From assembly GCF_000246895.1 (NCBI RefSeq), contig NZ_BAEV01000004.1, positions 1-64,000 of the forward strand: a stretch of DNA of 64,000 bases, given 5' to 3'. The notes under the pieces are model-generated. The model was not told where the DNA came from. It saw only the letters and a list, made by a program, of their open reading frames with translations, and ran no database searches. The position numbers and the translations under genes were made by a program. Origin of the DNA: Clostridium arbusti SL206. Lineage in GTDB: Bacteria > Bacillota > Clostridia > Clostridiales > Clostridiaceae. Positions 63,500 through 64,000 of the stretch are shown piece by piece. How positions within the stretch are numbered: the stretch's first letter is position 1; each line of letters begins with the position of its first letter.

Positions 63500-64000
63500 T
63501 TTGGAAGAAATAAATATTCTGGAAGGTGGCAACCTAAATACTATCTATCTTCTGAAGATATTATATCACACTAGTATATAGATAGAAAATTAATAGTGCA
63601 GCTGTTGAAAATTTAGTTTGAAATATTTTTATATATAAGTTTTTCTTTCATGATTTAAAAGCTTTTATATGATGTTTTTATTAAATAAAAATGATTATCT
63701 TTATAGAGTATTCCCTTCAGTTAAAGTATATAAGAAATTCTCAGCTTTGTATTAATGAAAAATAAAGTTGAAGTATAGTTTATCGTATTCTATGATTTAA
63801 GAAGATACCTTTTGAAATCATTAATCTTCTTGTTATATTTGATATGTTTTACTCACTGCATAATTAACTTTTTTATACGGAAGAAGATCCAAAATTATTT
63901 TAATGCTAATTTTATTTTTCCAAATCTTTATCTCAGAGTAGTTTATTTAGTTTAATTTTCAAATAAAAGTAAGAATTTTATTTGAATTACAAAGATTTGT
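63500..64000. other. Gene-free end of the window
   Basis: AT-rich sequence holding the leader and promoter of the small membrane peptide at its left side; beyond about 63600 I see no gene, repeat or strong hairpin. Confidence 0.5.

Overview
The window is about 64 kb of very AT-rich DNA. Codon use, Shine-Dalgarno sites, a GerA-type spore germination protein and the mobile-element families point to a spore-forming Firmicute, most likely a Clostridium. It looks like part of a plasmid: an iteron origin with a Rep_3-type initiator (61.7-63.1 kb), a ParM-like partition operon (55.3-56.7 kb), conjugation-type genes at the left edge (a GH73 muramidase and an ArdC-like protein) and many mobile elements. 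No rRNA, tRNA or CRISPR array was seen.

Layout. 0-4 kb: tail of a conjugation-type cluster. 4.3-17.6 kb: a defence-type block with a membrane/zinc-ribbon protein, a large YobI-like P-loop ATPase, a serine recombinase, a complete type I restriction-modification system (hsdM, hsdS, hsdR), a YdbC-like ssDNA-binding protein and a gene ending in a HEPN-like Rx6H motif. 17.7-23 kb: a tyrosine recombinase, an MqsR-like toxin with an MqsA/Panacea-type antitoxin, a 39-codon basic peptide, and a compact bacterial ubiquitin-like operon (tandem Ubl, E2 family E without any cysteine, JAB-E1 fusion, DUF6527). 23-29 kb: plasmid accessory genes (RadC-like JAB protein, small regulators, an FRG-domain protein, a large unknown) and several strong hairpins.

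29.3-53 kb is a mosaic of transposons. A Tn3-family transposon (29357-34144) encodes a TnpI-type tyrosine recombinase with a four-motif recombination site, and a second TnpA with a serine resolvase lies at 49.1-53.0 kb. Between them are cut or decayed IS4-like, IS630-like and Tn3-family ends. The cargo is NhaA, a GerA-type receptor subunit, a ClC channel/exchanger, and a redox/sulfur/metalloid cluster (permease, small thioredoxin, two ArsR regulators, C_GCAxxG_C_C protein, TrxA, rhodanese, NifX-like and DUF134 proteins). Several genes are interrupted at transposon ends: SprT-like, a PAF-acetylhydrolase-like hydrolase, an Mrp/NBP35 ATPase and Doc.

53-64 kb is plasmid backbone: a 58-bp perfect palindrome, miniature Tn3-like elements, the par operon with repeats over its promoter, a winged-helix protein sharing a C-terminal motif with Rep, a nitrilase, a phd/doc pair with doc broken, an intact IS1182-family element inserted in a hairpin, ten iterons, rep and a small membrane peptide. 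The best candidate for an unusual system is the ubiquitin-like operon beside the MqsR/Panacea pair. The YobI-like pair and the HEPN-like gene beside the restriction system come next.
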